Shown here one piece after another: positions 1 to 6,578 of a stretch of 10,176 nucleotides of DNA (its first letter is position 1; every line of letters begins with the position of its first letter). Source of the DNA: an uncultured Alphaproteobacteria bacterium. GTDB taxonomy: Bacteria; Pseudomonadota; Alphaproteobacteria; Micavibrionales; Micavibrionaceae. The DNA is taken from NCBI GenBank assembly GCA_937124505.1, contig CAKZKV010000169.1, positions 1 to 10,176 of the forward strand, written 5' to 3'. A program made the translations under genes and the position numbers. The notes under the pieces were generated by a model. That model saw nothing but the letters and a program-made list of their open reading frames with translations. It searched no databases and was not told the DNA's origin.

Positions 1-1
1 C

Positions 2-778
2 GCGGCAACAAAAGCCAAAGCGTGTTTTTGTCATGAGGCCGTTATGTCTCTGGCCCCCGAAGGCCTGATTTGTCTTGTATCAAACAGTCCCTATAAGGCA
101 TATGCTCTGGCGGCGCAGATGTTCTACCCTGTGCATGCTGAAGAAGGATTTATTTCGCCGCATGCCGTGATCGGGGAAGGCGCGGAAATCGGTGAAAATA
201 CGGTGATTGAGGCCGGGGCCGTGATCGGGGAAAATGTCAAAATCGGAAAAAATTGTCGGATCGGGGCGAACAGCACGATTTCGCATGCCGTGATTGGCGA
301 CTATACGCGTATTTATCCGGGGGCGCGGATTGGGCAGGACGGTTTTGGATTTGCGATTGATCCCGCGGGGCATGTCAAAGTGCCGCAACTGGGGCGGGTG
401 ATTATCGGCAATCACGTCGAGATTGGCGCGAATAGTTGTATTGACCGCGGAGCCGGGCCGGACACGGTGATCGGGGACGGCACATGGATTGATAATCTGG
501 TACAAATTGGCCATAACGTGAAAATCGGACGCGGTTGTATTCTGATTGCCCAGTCAGGCATTGCCGGAAGCACGGTTCTGGAAGATTATGCCGTAATTGC
601 GGCGCAGGCCGGCGTGGCCGGGCATTTACGAATAGGCATGGGCGCGCAGGTCGGGGCACAGGCCGGAGTTATGCGTAAGGTTTCCGCCGGGGAAAAAGTT
701 TTGGGCAGTCCCGCGCAACCCGTCAAAGAATATATGCGGCAGGTTGCAGTTCTCAAGAAACTTGTAAAAAATAAATAG
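2..778 (+). CDS. lpxD: UDP-3-O-acylglucosamine N-acyltransferase LpxD, 5' end outside window
   Basis: LpxD transfers a 3-hydroxyacyl chain from acyl-carrier protein to the 2-amino group of UDP-3-O-acyl-glucosamine, the third step of lipid A synthesis, in the cytoplasm. The frame is open to the left edge of the window, so the ATG at 44 is internal. The 258 visible codons compare with about 340 in the family, so roughly the first 80 residues are missing. The first visible part fits the end of the uridine-binding domain (N-S-P-Y-K-A-Y-A at about 28-35 of the visible protein). After that come many hexapeptide repeats of the left-handed beta helix type, such as [12 protein letters not shown] and KIGKNC. 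The motif QIGHNV holds the likely catalytic histidine, encoded at 512-514, and the GFGF segment is typical of LpxD. The C-terminal helix ends in lysines. The gene normally sits before fabZ, as it does here apart from one inserted gene. Confidence 0.96.
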   Translation, partial: AATKAKACFCHEAVMSLAPEGLICLVSNSPYKAYALAAQMFYPVHAEEGFISPHAVIGEGAEIGENTVIEAGAVIGENVKIGKNCRIGANSTISHAVIGDYTRIYPGARIGQDGFGFAIDPAGHVKVPQLGRVIIGNHVEIGANSCIDRGAGPDTVIGDGTWIDNLVQIGHNVKIGRGCILIAQSGIAGSTVLEDYAVIAAQAGVAGHLRIGMGAQVGAQAGVMRKVSAGEKVLGSPAQPVKEYMRQVAVLKKLVKNK

Positions 779-812
779 CCACAATCCAAAAACATAAAAT
801 TACGAAGAGTAT

Positions 813-1169
813 ATGGGAAGCTTTATAGAAATAAATGATACGCTTCAGATTACGAAGGAGCAGGGCTTTCCGCATGAGCTAGATATTCAGAAACATTTGC
901 AGACCCCGCTGACAATAAAGGACGTCAAGAGCAAACTCTTTCATTTTTATAATAAGCCGGATATCAGGGTCTATCATTCTCCGCCCTGTCGTTGTTTCTT
1001 CGCAGAAAATACGGGAGACGATTGGATATATTGGGGGCACATACTCATCCACTCAATTCAGCATGATTATATGAAGAGGCAGACATCAGGAAGCTATGAA
1101 ATAATCAAGATTTTTTCACCGGAAGAAATGACCGCTGCGCGATCAATATTAGGTGTCAAAAAATTATAA
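813..1169 (+). CDS. Small conserved-looking hypothetical protein inserted between lpxD and fabZ
   Basis: This 118-residue soluble protein has no function I can name. It has no signal peptide and no membrane segment. It starts MGSFIEINDTLQI. The middle has aromatic patches (YHSPPCRCFF around 54-63, WIYWGHILIH around 71-80), and the end is SPEEMTAARSILGVKKL. The layout, with short beta-rich stretches and conserved-looking W, Y, H and G residues, suggests a compact fold and a real gene. The chosen ATG has only a weak purine-rich stretch (GAAGAG at 804-809) ahead of it. A hand count over 841-1140 gives about 44% GC, against about 52% in sampled lines of lpxD and nuoF, so it may be a late arrival in a block that is normally lpxD-fabZ. 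It lies 34 bp after lpxD and is probably co-transcribed with it. An enzyme or binding protein is possible; nothing in the sequence decides this. Confidence 0.75.
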   Translation: MGSFIEINDTLQITKEQGFPHELDIQKHLQTPLTIKDVKSKLFHFYNKPDIRVYHSPPCRCFFAENTGDDWIYWGHILIHSIQHDYMKRQTSGSYEIIKIFSPEEMTAARSILGVKKL

Positions 1170-1200
1170 CTTCTTGTCTTTATGTCTTTGTGTTAAAAAA
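1170..1200 (+). repeat. Dispersed intergenic CTTCG-type repeat, copy A
   Basis: The copy starts CTTCTTGTC, continues TTTATG and ends TCTTTGTGTTAAAAAA. It aligns without gaps with the copies at 1711-1740, 4372-4402 and, inverted, 3073-3100. It is the most diverged of the four because several CG steps have become TG or TT. It begins at the base after the stop codon of the hypothetical gene and ends 26 bp before the fabZ ATG. Confidence 0.6.
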
Positions 1201-1215
1201 GCCATGTTTTGAAAC

Positions 1216-1219
1216 AGGA
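1216..1219 (+). promoter_or_regulatory. Ribosome binding site that sets the fabZ start
   Basis: AGGA lies seven bases before the ATG at 1227. The frame also extends upstream to a TTG at 1209, but that codon has no such site, and it would place the AGGA inside the coding region. Confidence 0.6.
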
Positions 1220-1226
1220 TAAAGAT

Positions 1227-1682
1227 ATGACTGAGAGTACGATAGAACCAATCAATATTTTGCGAATCATGGAAATGATTCCGCACCGCTATCCCATGCT
1301 TCTGGTTGACAGGATTGTTGATTATGTGGCGGGGGAGAGCGCTGTGGGGTTAAAAAACGTTACGATGAACGAGCCGCATTTTATCGGTCACTTTCCGCGA
1401 AAACCCATCATGCCGGGCGTTTTGATTGTCGAAGCCATGGCACAGACGTCAGGCTTGCTGGTCGTGCAGACCCTTGGCAAGGAGGCCGAGGGCAAGCTGG
1501 TGTACTTTATGAGTATCGAGGATGCCAAGTTTCGCCGCCCTGTTGTGCCGGGGGATACGATGATGATTCATGTCCAGAAAGTGCAAAACCGCCGTACGAT
1601 CTGGAAATTCAAATGCGAGGCGAAAGTGAATGATTGTGTTTGCGCCGAAGCGACTGTGACCGCCATGCTCGCGGATGAGTAA
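1227..1682 (+). CDS. fabZ: 3-hydroxyacyl-[acyl-carrier-protein] dehydratase FabZ
   Basis: FabZ removes water from 3-hydroxyacyl-ACP to give trans-2-enoyl-ACP in type II fatty acid synthesis. It competes with LpxA and LpxD for hydroxyacyl-ACP, which is why it is encoded with them. The 151-residue length is normal. The protein shows the hot-dog fold signature: IPHRYPMLLVDRI at 18-30, then GHFPRKPIMPGVLIVEAMAQ from 54. His55 and Glu69 are the expected catalytic pair. I chose ATG 1227 over the upstream TTG at 1209 because of the ribosome binding site and because FabZ proteins begin shortly before the PHRYP segment. The usual next gene, lpxA, is not there: nuoF starts 64 bp downstream, after a repeat copy. 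Confidence 0.97.
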   Translation: MTESTIEPINILRIMEMIPHRYPMLLVDRIVDYVAGESAVGLKNVTMNEPHFIGHFPRKPIMPGVLIVEAMAQTSGLLVVQTLGKEAEGKLVYFMSIEDAKFRRPVVPGDTMMIHVQKVQNRRTIWKFKCEAKVNDCVCAEATVTAMLADE

Positions 1683-1710
1683 GATAAATTCTAAAAACAT
1701 TCATTTCTCT

Positions 1711-1740
1711 CTTCGCATCTTCCTGTCTTCGCGCTAAAGT
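1711..1740 (+). repeat. Dispersed intergenic CTTCG-type repeat, copy B
   Basis: The copy starts CTTCGCATC, continues TTCCTG and ends TCTTCGCGCTAAAG. It fills half of the fabZ-nuoF gap and ends six bases before the nuoF ATG, so it overlaps the place where the nuoF ribosome binding site should be. No good Shine-Dalgarno sequence is visible there. Confidence 0.65.
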
Positions 1741-1746
1741 AAGCTT

Positions 1747-3030
1747 ATGAGCTTATCTGATAAAGACCGGATTTTTACCAACCTCTATGGATTTGAACCG
1801 TTTTCGCTAGACTATGCGAGGAAGCGCGGAGACTGGGACAAGACCAAAGACCTGATTTTTAAGGGCAAAGACTGGATTATCGAGGAAATGAAGTCCTCTG
1901 GTCTGCGCGGGCGCGGCGGGGCAGGGTTCCCCACGGGCATGAAATGGTCGTTTATGCCCAAAGAAAATACGGGCAAACCGCATTATCTGGTCATTAATGC
2001 CGATGAGTCGGAGCCGGGGACCTGTAAAGACCGGGAAATCCTGCGTCATGATCCGCATAAGCTGATTGAAGGGGCATTGTTGGCCGGGTTTGCCATGGGG
2101 GCGCACCGTGCCTTCATTTATGTGCGCGGCGAGTTTTATGATGAAGCTTCCAACCTGTCAAAAGCCATTGAAGAAGCACGCGAGGCCGGACTTTTAGGCA
2201 AGGACGCCGCCGGATCAGGCTGGGAATTTGATATCACTTTGCATCGCGGGGCCGGGGCCTATATCTGCGGGGAAGAGACGGCCTTGCTGGAATCTCTGGA
2301 AGGCAAAAAAGGCCAGCCACGGAACAAGCCGCCGTTTCCGGCCATGGCGGGGCTGTATTCCTGCCCGACGACGATTAATAATGTGGAAACGATTGCGGTC
2401 GTGCCGACGATTCTGCGCCGGGGCGGAGCATGGTTCAGCTCCTTTGGCAAGGACGAAAAGAATACAGGCACGAAGCTGTTCTGCATCTCCGGGCATGTGG
2501 AAAATCCATGTGTCGTTGAGGAGGCAATGGGCATTCCGATGCGGGATCTTCTGGAGAAGCATTGCGGCGGGGTGCGCGGCGGCTGGGACAACCTGAAGGC
2601 TGTGATTCCGGGCGGCTCTTCCACGCCGATGCTGCCGAAAGAAATTTGTGATCATCAGATTATGGACTTTGACTCCTTACGCGAAAACGGCTCCGGACTT
2701 GGCACGGCAGGGCTGATCGTGATGGACAAATCAACTGATCTGATTTACGCCATTGCCCGCCTGTCGCACTTCTATATGCATGAAAGTTGCGGCCAGTGTA
2801 CGCCGTGCCGCGAGGGAACGGGGTGGCTGTGGCGCGTCATGACACGTATGGTCAAGGGCGACGCGACGATTGAAGAAATTGACATGTTGCAGGACGTGAC
2901 CAAGGAAATCGAAGGCCATACCATCTGTGCCCTGGGGGACGCCGCCGCCTGGCCGGTGCAGGGACTCATCCGCCACTTCCGCGATGAAATGGAAGAGCGG
3001 ATTCTGGAATATCGCAAGAAAGCGGCCTAG
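1747..3030 (+). CDS. nuoF: NADH:quinone oxidoreductase subunit NuoF (NADH-binding 51 kDa subunit)
   Basis: NuoF binds NADH and FMN in the peripheral arm of complex I and takes the first electrons, on the cytoplasmic side of the inner membrane. At 427 residues it has the usual length. The start, with [11 protein letters not shown] at 5-15, is typical of alphaproteobacterial and mitochondrial-type NuoF. The glycine-rich nucleotide-binding motif GRGGAGFP is at 55-62, and [19 protein letters not shown] is the conserved FMN-site region. Cys348, Cys351 and Cys354 (in [11 protein letters not shown]) and Cys394 (in TICALGD) are the four ligands of the N3 [4Fe-4S] cluster. All key residues are present, so the gene appears intact. 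Its partner NuoE is not encoded upstream, as it usually is; fabZ is there instead. NuoG follows only after 1.4 kb of unrelated genes. Confidence 0.98.
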   Translation: MSLSDKDRIFTNLYGFEPFSLDYARKRGDWDKTKDLIFKGKDWIIEEMKSSGLRGRGGAGFPTGMKWSFMPKENTGKPHYLVINADESEPGTCKDREILRHDPHKLIEGALLAGFAMGAHRAFIYVRGEFYDEASNLSKAIEEAREAGLLGKDAAGSGWEFDITLHRGAGAYICGEETALLESLEGKKGQPRNKPPFPAMAGLYSCPTTINNVETIAVVPTILRRGGAWFSSFGKDEKNTGTKLFCISGHVENPCVVEEAMGIPMRDLLEKHCGGVRGGWDNLKAVIPGGSSTPMLPKEICDHQIMDFDSLRENGSGLGTAGLIVMDKSTDLIYAIARLSHFYMHESCGQCTPCREGTGWLWRVMTRMVKGDATIEEIDMLQDVTKEIEGHTICALGDAAAWPVQGLIRHFRDEMEERILEYRKKAA

Positions 3031-3037
3031 TCAGGCT

Positions 3038-3072
3038 TGTCATTCCGAGGAAAGCGCAGCGGCGAGGAATCT
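3038..3072 (+). repeat. TGTCATTCC...GAGGAATCT intergenic element
   Basis: Seven bases after the nuoF stop codon the sequence reads TGTCATTCCGAGG, then a GC-rich centre, then GGCGAGGAATCT. The ends ATTCC and GGAAT can pair. From general knowledge, elements with this look (TGTCATTCCGAG...GAGGAATCT) recur between genes in many bacterial genomes. Only one copy is visible here, so its status as a repeat rests on that resemblance. It directly touches the inverted CTTCG-type repeat. Confidence 0.5.
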
Positions 3073-3100
3073 GTTAACGCGAAGAAACAAAGGCGCGAAG
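3073..3100 (-). repeat. Dispersed intergenic CTTCG-type repeat, copy D, inverted
   Basis: Read on the minus strand it starts CTTCGCGCC, continues TTTGTT and ends TCTTCGCGTTAAC, which matches the three plus-strand copies position by position. It sits between nuoF and the lipoprotein gene, immediately after the TGTCATTCC element. Confidence 0.65.
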
Positions 3101-3118
3101 AGTTAGGTTTATGATTGC

Positions 3119-3124
3119 AAGGAG
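3119..3124 (+). promoter_or_regulatory. Strong ribosome binding site of the lipoprotein gene
   Basis: AAGGAG lies five bases before the ATG at 3130 and only two before the ATG at 3127. It therefore favours 3130. It also rules out the longer TTG start at 3115, which would put this site inside the coding region. Confidence 0.7.
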
Positions 3125-3129
3125 TAATG

Positions 3130-3471
3130 ATGAACATACAGAAACTTTTATTCATTCTATGTGGCGTCCTGTTTCTAAGCGCATGCCAAATGGACAACAC
3201 AGCTTACATCAATGATGTTGCTGTCAAGGTGGCGGTTGATACTGGCTTTAAGGTTGATCGTGTCAATGGTGATCCGCCCCGGCGTGTGAAGCATGGAGTT
3301 TTAATCACACGCGTTCCCTATGTTATTGTAACTCCCGGCGTAAATGAGGTGACGGTTCGTGATGATCACGAAAGCCTGACGATCAGCTATACGTTTGAAG
3401 CCGGCAAGGTTTATCGTATCGAACGGGACGGAGACTCTTCTTATACTTTTGTCGTGCAAGATCTTGATTAG
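3130..3471 (+). CDS. Small putative lipoprotein of unknown function
   Basis: This 113-residue protein begins with a lipoprotein signal peptide: Lys5, a hydrophobic stretch at 6-16, and the lipobox LSAC with Cys19 as the lipid-bearing residue. It is likely anchored in the inner or outer membrane, facing the periplasm. The mature part is about 95 residues and looks all-beta. It contains a VTPGVNEVTV segment followed by TFEAGKVYRIERDG. This resembles small envelope lipoproteins with a PEGA-like or DUF2846-like beta sandwich, in which a PG-x-x-x-V strand is followed by an AGK-x-Y strand; that placement is inference. No catalytic motif is visible. The gene stands between nuoF and nuoG but has no evident link to respiration. 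It ends 18 bp from the stop of the convergent pilin-like gene, with no clear terminator between them. Confidence 0.8.
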   Translation: MNIQKLLFILCGVLFLSACQMDNTAYINDVAVKVAVDTGFKVDRVNGDPPRRVKHGVLITRVPYVIVTPGVNEVTVRDDHESLTISYTFEAGKVYRIERDGDSSYTFVVQDLD

Positions 3472-3489
3472 TGTGAGTAAAAAAGGACT

Positions 3490-4218
3490 CTACCGAACCC
3501 TGAAATACATAAGACAATCATCCGAGATTGTTTGCAGGACGTAGGAGTTTGAAGCATCGTCATCGCAATTTGTTGATGATGACCATTCTGCGGTCACCGA
3601 GCCGGAGTTTGGGCGTCCGTCATCAAGTTGGCGGTCTATGTATTCGGCTTCTTCCGGGGTCAGGACCTGACGGTTGCCGTTAGGTCTGCCTGAAATTTGC
3701 AGGATAACTCCGATTCCCCCGTAATCACCGATGCCATTTAAATCGGTCATGATGGCGTTCCAGCCGCCGCCAAGAGGCGTGACCGGATGAGAAATGCCAA
3801 AGCGTATATCTCCGGCGCCTGTTGAGGCGGAAACATCTATTCCGGTAATCAGATCGGCAAGCGCCAGATGTTTCCAGTACAGCGTGTTTTCCAGCCCTCC
3901 CGTAGTGCCTGCACCGTTATTGAGACGCGCGCCGAGTATGCTGTTACCATCTCCATTGGCACAGTTATTGGCAGCGGTACATCCAGGGATTTTTCCCGTG
4001 GCATCGGCCATATCTCCGGGCATCCGGTTGTAAATATCTTCAAAACTGTGATGTGCCGCGAGATAGGATTCATACTGATGGACGGTTCTTTGCATTTGCC
4101 CGTTATGAATGATTTCCATACCTTTCAGGATGCCGGAAATGAGTAAACCAACAATCACAAGAACGATTGCGAGTTCAACAAGCGTAAAACCTGAGGTTGC
4201 TCTTTGTTTGTTCGTCAA
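3490..4218 (-). CDS. Type IV pilin-like (prepilin-type N-terminal domain) protein
   Basis: The 242-residue product has a ten-residue basic leader ending in Gly10, then FTLVELAIVLVIVGLLISG. This is the class III signal cut and methylated by prepilin peptidase PilD, with the conserved Glu at mature position 5 (Glu15). The hydrophobic helix is the membrane and assembly segment. Further on come a PGD motif at 67-69, often seen after the N-terminal helix in such proteins, and a Gly/Asn-rich globular part. Cys80, Cys86, Cys218 and Cys235 could form disulfides. The protein is exported and may be a minor pilin or pseudopilin. No other pilus or type II secretion gene is nearby. The start is TTG: an in-frame stop lies four codons upstream, the next Met falls after the helix, and AGCAGG lies five bases before the TTG. 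The gene runs against the nuo genes around it. Confidence 0.88.
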   Translation of the reverse strand: MTNKQRATSGFTLVELAIVLVIVGLLISGILKGMEIIHNGQMQRTVHQYESYLAAHHSFEDIYNRMPGDMADATGKIPGCTAANNCANGDGNSILGARLNNGAGTTGGLENTLYWKHLALADLITGIDVSASTGAGDIRFGISHPVTPLGGGWNAIMTDLNGIGDYGGIGVILQISGRPNGNRQVLTPEEAEYIDRQLDDGRPNSGSVTAEWSSSTNCDDDASNSYVLQTISDDCLMYFRVR

Positions 4219-4223
4219 GAAAA

Positions 4224-4229
4224 CCTGCT
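4224..4229 (-). promoter_or_regulatory. Ribosome binding site supporting the TTG start of the pilin-like gene
   Basis: On the minus strand AGCAGG ends five bases before the TTG at 4218-4216. With the in-frame stop codon just upstream, this makes TTG the only sensible start that keeps the leader peptide. Confidence 0.55.
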
Positions 4230-4432
4230 ATTTTTATTTCATCGTCATATTAAAAATATCATGAATTTCCTAACGAAAGGATTAATCCGCTTTCTTCAGA
4301 CTCCTTAGTTTGGTTTTTTGAGGAAAATGGATCGTTGGAAGACATCATTTTTATTTTGGTCTTTAAAAATACTTCGTGCCTTCGGTTCTTCGTGCTAAAA
4401 AATAAGGGTTAAATCATAAAGGTCCCTCAATT
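4230..4432. other. Divergent intergenic region between the pilin-like gene and nuoG
   Basis: This AT-rich gap must carry the promoters of both the pilin-like gene and nuoG, since the two are divergent. I see no convincing -35/-10 pair on either strand. Its clearest content is repeat copy C at 4372-4402. A 15-codon ATG frame at 4261-4308 has no ribosome binding site and is not called as a gene. Confidence 0.5.
4372..4402 (+). repeat. Dispersed intergenic CTTCG-type repeat, copy C
   Basis: The copy starts CTTCGTGCC, continues TTCGGT and ends TCTTCGTGCTAAAAAA. It shows the internal structure best: TTCGTGC, TTCGGTT and TTCGTGC in tandem, followed by an A-rich tail. It ends 30 bp before the first possible nuoG start (4433). 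Confidence 0.7.
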
Positions 4433-4459
4433 ATGCGTGGGATCGCAGGTAAAAAAGCT

Positions 4460-6559
4460 ATGCCCACACTCACCATCAATGGAATAGAAATCGAAGTCGA
4501 AAAGGGGACCAGCATCTTGCAGGCCGCGGAAATGCTTGGTATTGAAGTGCCGCATTTTTGCTATCATGGCCGCCTCAGCGTTCCCGCCAACTGCCGGATG
4601 TGTCTGGTTGAGGTCAAGGGCGGGCCGCCAAAGCCAGCCGCAAGCTGTGCCATGGCCTGTGCGGACGGCATGGAAGTCCACACGGATTCGGAAATGGTGC
4701 ATAAGGCACGCAAGGGCGTGATGGAAATGCTTCTGATCAATCACCCGCTGGATTGCCCGATTTGCGATCAGGGCGGGGAGTGTGATTTGCAGGACGAGGC
4801 CGTGGCGTATGGCTATGACCGCTCCCGTTATGCAGAAAACAAGCGCGCCGTCCCGAATAAAGATCTGGGCCCGCTTGTCAAAACAGTCATGACCCGTTGC
4901 ATTAACTGTACGCGTTGTGTGCGCTTTGCGGAGGAAATAGCGGGAATTAATACGCTGGGGCAACTGAATCGCGGGGAAGATGCAGAAATCGGTACGTTTA
5001 TCGAAACGGCGGTTGATACGGAGCTGTCCGGTAATCTGGTGGATATCTGCCCGGTCGGGGCGTTGACCAGCAAGCCCTATGCCTTTAAGGCCCGGCCTTG
5101 GGAACTGGTGAAAACCCCGTCCGTTGATGTGATGGATGCGGTTGGATCGAATATCCGCGTGGATAGCCGCAGTGGGGAAGTGATGCGAATCCTGCCAAGG
5201 CTGCATGAAGACATTAATGAGGAATGGATTTCCGATAAAACGCGCTATGCCTATGACGGCCTGACGAAACGCCGTCTTGACCGCCCGTGGATTCGTGATG
5301 CGGAAACAAACCAGCTACGTGAAGCCTCCTGGCCAGAAGCGTTTTCCTTTATCGCGGAAAAATTGAGTGCTGTGAAAGGGGAGGAAATAGCCGCACTGGC
5401 CGGGGACTTATGCGATCTGGAATCGGTGACGGCCCTGAAAGACCTGATGGGCGCTCTGAACGTGCCGCATATGGATTGCCGGACGGACGGAGCGACTTAC
5501 GATACAACGCAACGCTCAAGCTATCTGTTCAATACAACGATTGCCGGGATCGAGCAGGCCGATGCGATTTTGATCGTTGGGGCAAACCCGCGCTATGAAG
5601 CGACGATGGTCAATGCCCGTATTCGTAAAAACTATGTTGATCACCGCACAAAAATCGGCTTGATCGGCCCTGAAACGGAATTGACCTATCCGTATGAGCA
5701 TCTGGGAAATTCTCTTGCCGACCTCGAAACATTTGCGCGCGCCAGAAGCGGCTTTGCAAAAATCTTTAAAGAGGCCGAGCGCCCGATGATTATTTTTGGT
5801 ACCTCTTTGTTCGTTGGAAAAGAAGGAGCCGCCACGCATGCCTTTGCTTGTGATATGGCGGAAAAACTGGGTGTGATCCGGGACGGCTGGAACGGGTTTA
5901 ATCTATTGCACACGGCAGCCTCCCGCGTCGGAGGGCTGGATATCGGATTTGTGCCGGGGAAGGGCGGGCGCGACTTTGCCGATATTCTGGCCGGAACGAA
6001 AGATGGCTCGATCAAGGCGCTGTATTTGCTGGGCGTGGATGAATTTGAGGCACGCGCCGAGATTGGCTGGAATACGTTTGTAATCTATCAGGGACATCAC
6101 GGGGACAAAGGCGTCGGCGTGGCGGATGTAGTTCTACCCGGCGCGGCCTATACGGAAAAAGACGGACTGTACGTCAATCTGGAAGGGCGTGTGCAGGAAG
6201 GATGGAAAGCCGTTTTCCCGCCGGGGGGGGCAAAAGAAGACTGGAAGATCCTGCGTGCTTTGTCCGAATATTTGCTTCAAAAGCCACTTCCTTACGAGAC
6301 ACGGGAGCAGCTCCATGCGCAGATGTTCCGGGATTTTCCACATTTGGCCGGAACCGGAGAGATCGAAACTGCGGAATGGAAGATGCCTTCTTCAGACGCA
6401 AAAGTGACAAAAGCCATGCTCGCGAGAAAGCTGTCTTATCAGGTGACAAAAGAGAGCTATTACAGCACAAATGCCATCGCCCGTTCTTCGAATATTATGA
6501 AGGCGTGTATCGAGGCCTTTGTGCCGCAACAAAAAGATATGAAAGTGGCGGCGGAGTAA
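4460..6559 (+). CDS. nuoG: NADH:quinone oxidoreductase subunit NuoG (75 kDa iron-sulfur subunit)
   Basis: NuoG carries electrons from NuoF through a chain of iron-sulfur clusters in the peripheral arm of complex I. Numbered from ATG 4460, the ferredoxin-like domain has Cys34, Cys45, Cys48 and Cys63 for the [2Fe-2S] cluster. His95, Cys99, Cys102 and Cys108 (H-x3-C-x2-C-x5-C) hold one [4Fe-4S] cluster, and Cys147, Cys150, Cys153 and Cys197 (the last in CPVGAL) hold another. A long molybdopterin-oxidoreductase-like domain follows to the end. At 699 residues the length is normal and the gene appears intact. The frame also allows ATG 4433, nine codons earlier, with AAAGG ahead of it. I prefer 4460 because MPTLTINGIEIEV matches the family's usual beginning and AGGT precedes it. 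A run of eight G at 6233-6240 lies within the frame. nuoH does not follow: the gene ends at a terminator shared with a convergent kinase gene. Confidence 0.97.
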   Translation: MPTLTINGIEIEVEKGTSILQAAEMLGIEVPHFCYHGRLSVPANCRMCLVEVKGGPPKPAASCAMACADGMEVHTDSEMVHKARKGVMEMLLINHPLDCPICDQGGECDLQDEAVAYGYDRSRYAENKRAVPNKDLGPLVKTVMTRCINCTRCVRFAEEIAGINTLGQLNRGEDAEIGTFIETAVDTELSGNLVDICPVGALTSKPYAFKARPWELVKTPSVDVMDAVGSNIRVDSRSGEVMRILPRLHEDINEEWISDKTRYAYDGLTKRRLDRPWIRDAETNQLREASWPEAFSFIAEKLSAVKGEEIAALAGDLCDLESVTALKDLMGALNVPHMDCRTDGATYDTTQRSSYLFNTTIAGIEQADAILIVGANPRYEATMVNARIRKNYVDHRTKIGLIGPETELTYPYEHLGNSLADLETFARARSGFAKIFKEAERPMIIFGTSLFVGKEGAATHAFACDMAEKLGVIRDGWNGFNLLHTAASRVGGLDIGFVPGKGGRDFADILAGTKDGSIKALYLLGVDEFEARAEIGWNTFVIYQGHHGDKGVGVADVVLPGAAYTEKDGLYVNLEGRVQEGWKAVFPPGGAKEDWKILRALSEYLLQKPLPYETREQLHAQMFRDFPHLAGTGEIETAEWKMPSSDAKVTKAMLARKLSYQVTKESYYSTNAIARSSNIMKACIEAFVPQQKDMKVAAE

Positions 6560-6578
6560 ACGCCTACGCCACTTTTTT
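6542..6578 (+). terminator. Rho-independent terminator of nuoG, overlapping the end of the convergent kinase gene
   Basis: AAAGTGGCG at 6542-6550 is perfectly complementary to CGCCACTTT at 6567-6575, giving a nine-pair stem. The T run continues to 6578 (six T in all). GCG at 6551-6553 and CGC at 6561-6563 can extend pairing inside the loop. The stem includes the last codons of nuoG, both stop codons, and the final codons of the kinase gene. On the minus strand the stem is followed by only three T and then a looser T-rich stretch, so termination there should be weaker. Confidence 0.8.

Noticed and set aside
2215..2655. Long open frames on both strands inside nuoF
   Set aside because: They overlap a fully conserved nuoF, are rich in Arg, Ala and Pro as shadow frames are, and show no family motif.
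3471..3492. GAGT...ACTC inverted repeat between the lipoprotein and pilin-like stops, possible terminator
   Set aside because: The stem is only four pairs, too weak for a terminator.
4247..4259. AT-only hairpin ATATT-AAA-AATAT near the pilin-like gene
   Set aside because: A weak AT stem in an AT-rich gap, with no T run; expected by chance.
4261..4308. A 15-codon ATG frame (MNFLTKGLIRFLQTP) that recalls the beginning of Flp-type pilins
   Set aside because: It is too short, has no ribosome binding site, and is not followed by the GATAIEYGL-type segment of Flp pilins. Similarity over about ten residues may be chance.
4427..5206. A 259-residue minus-strand frame opposite the start of nuoG
   Set aside because: It mirrors the iron-sulfur domains of nuoG and shows no motif or ribosome binding site of its own.
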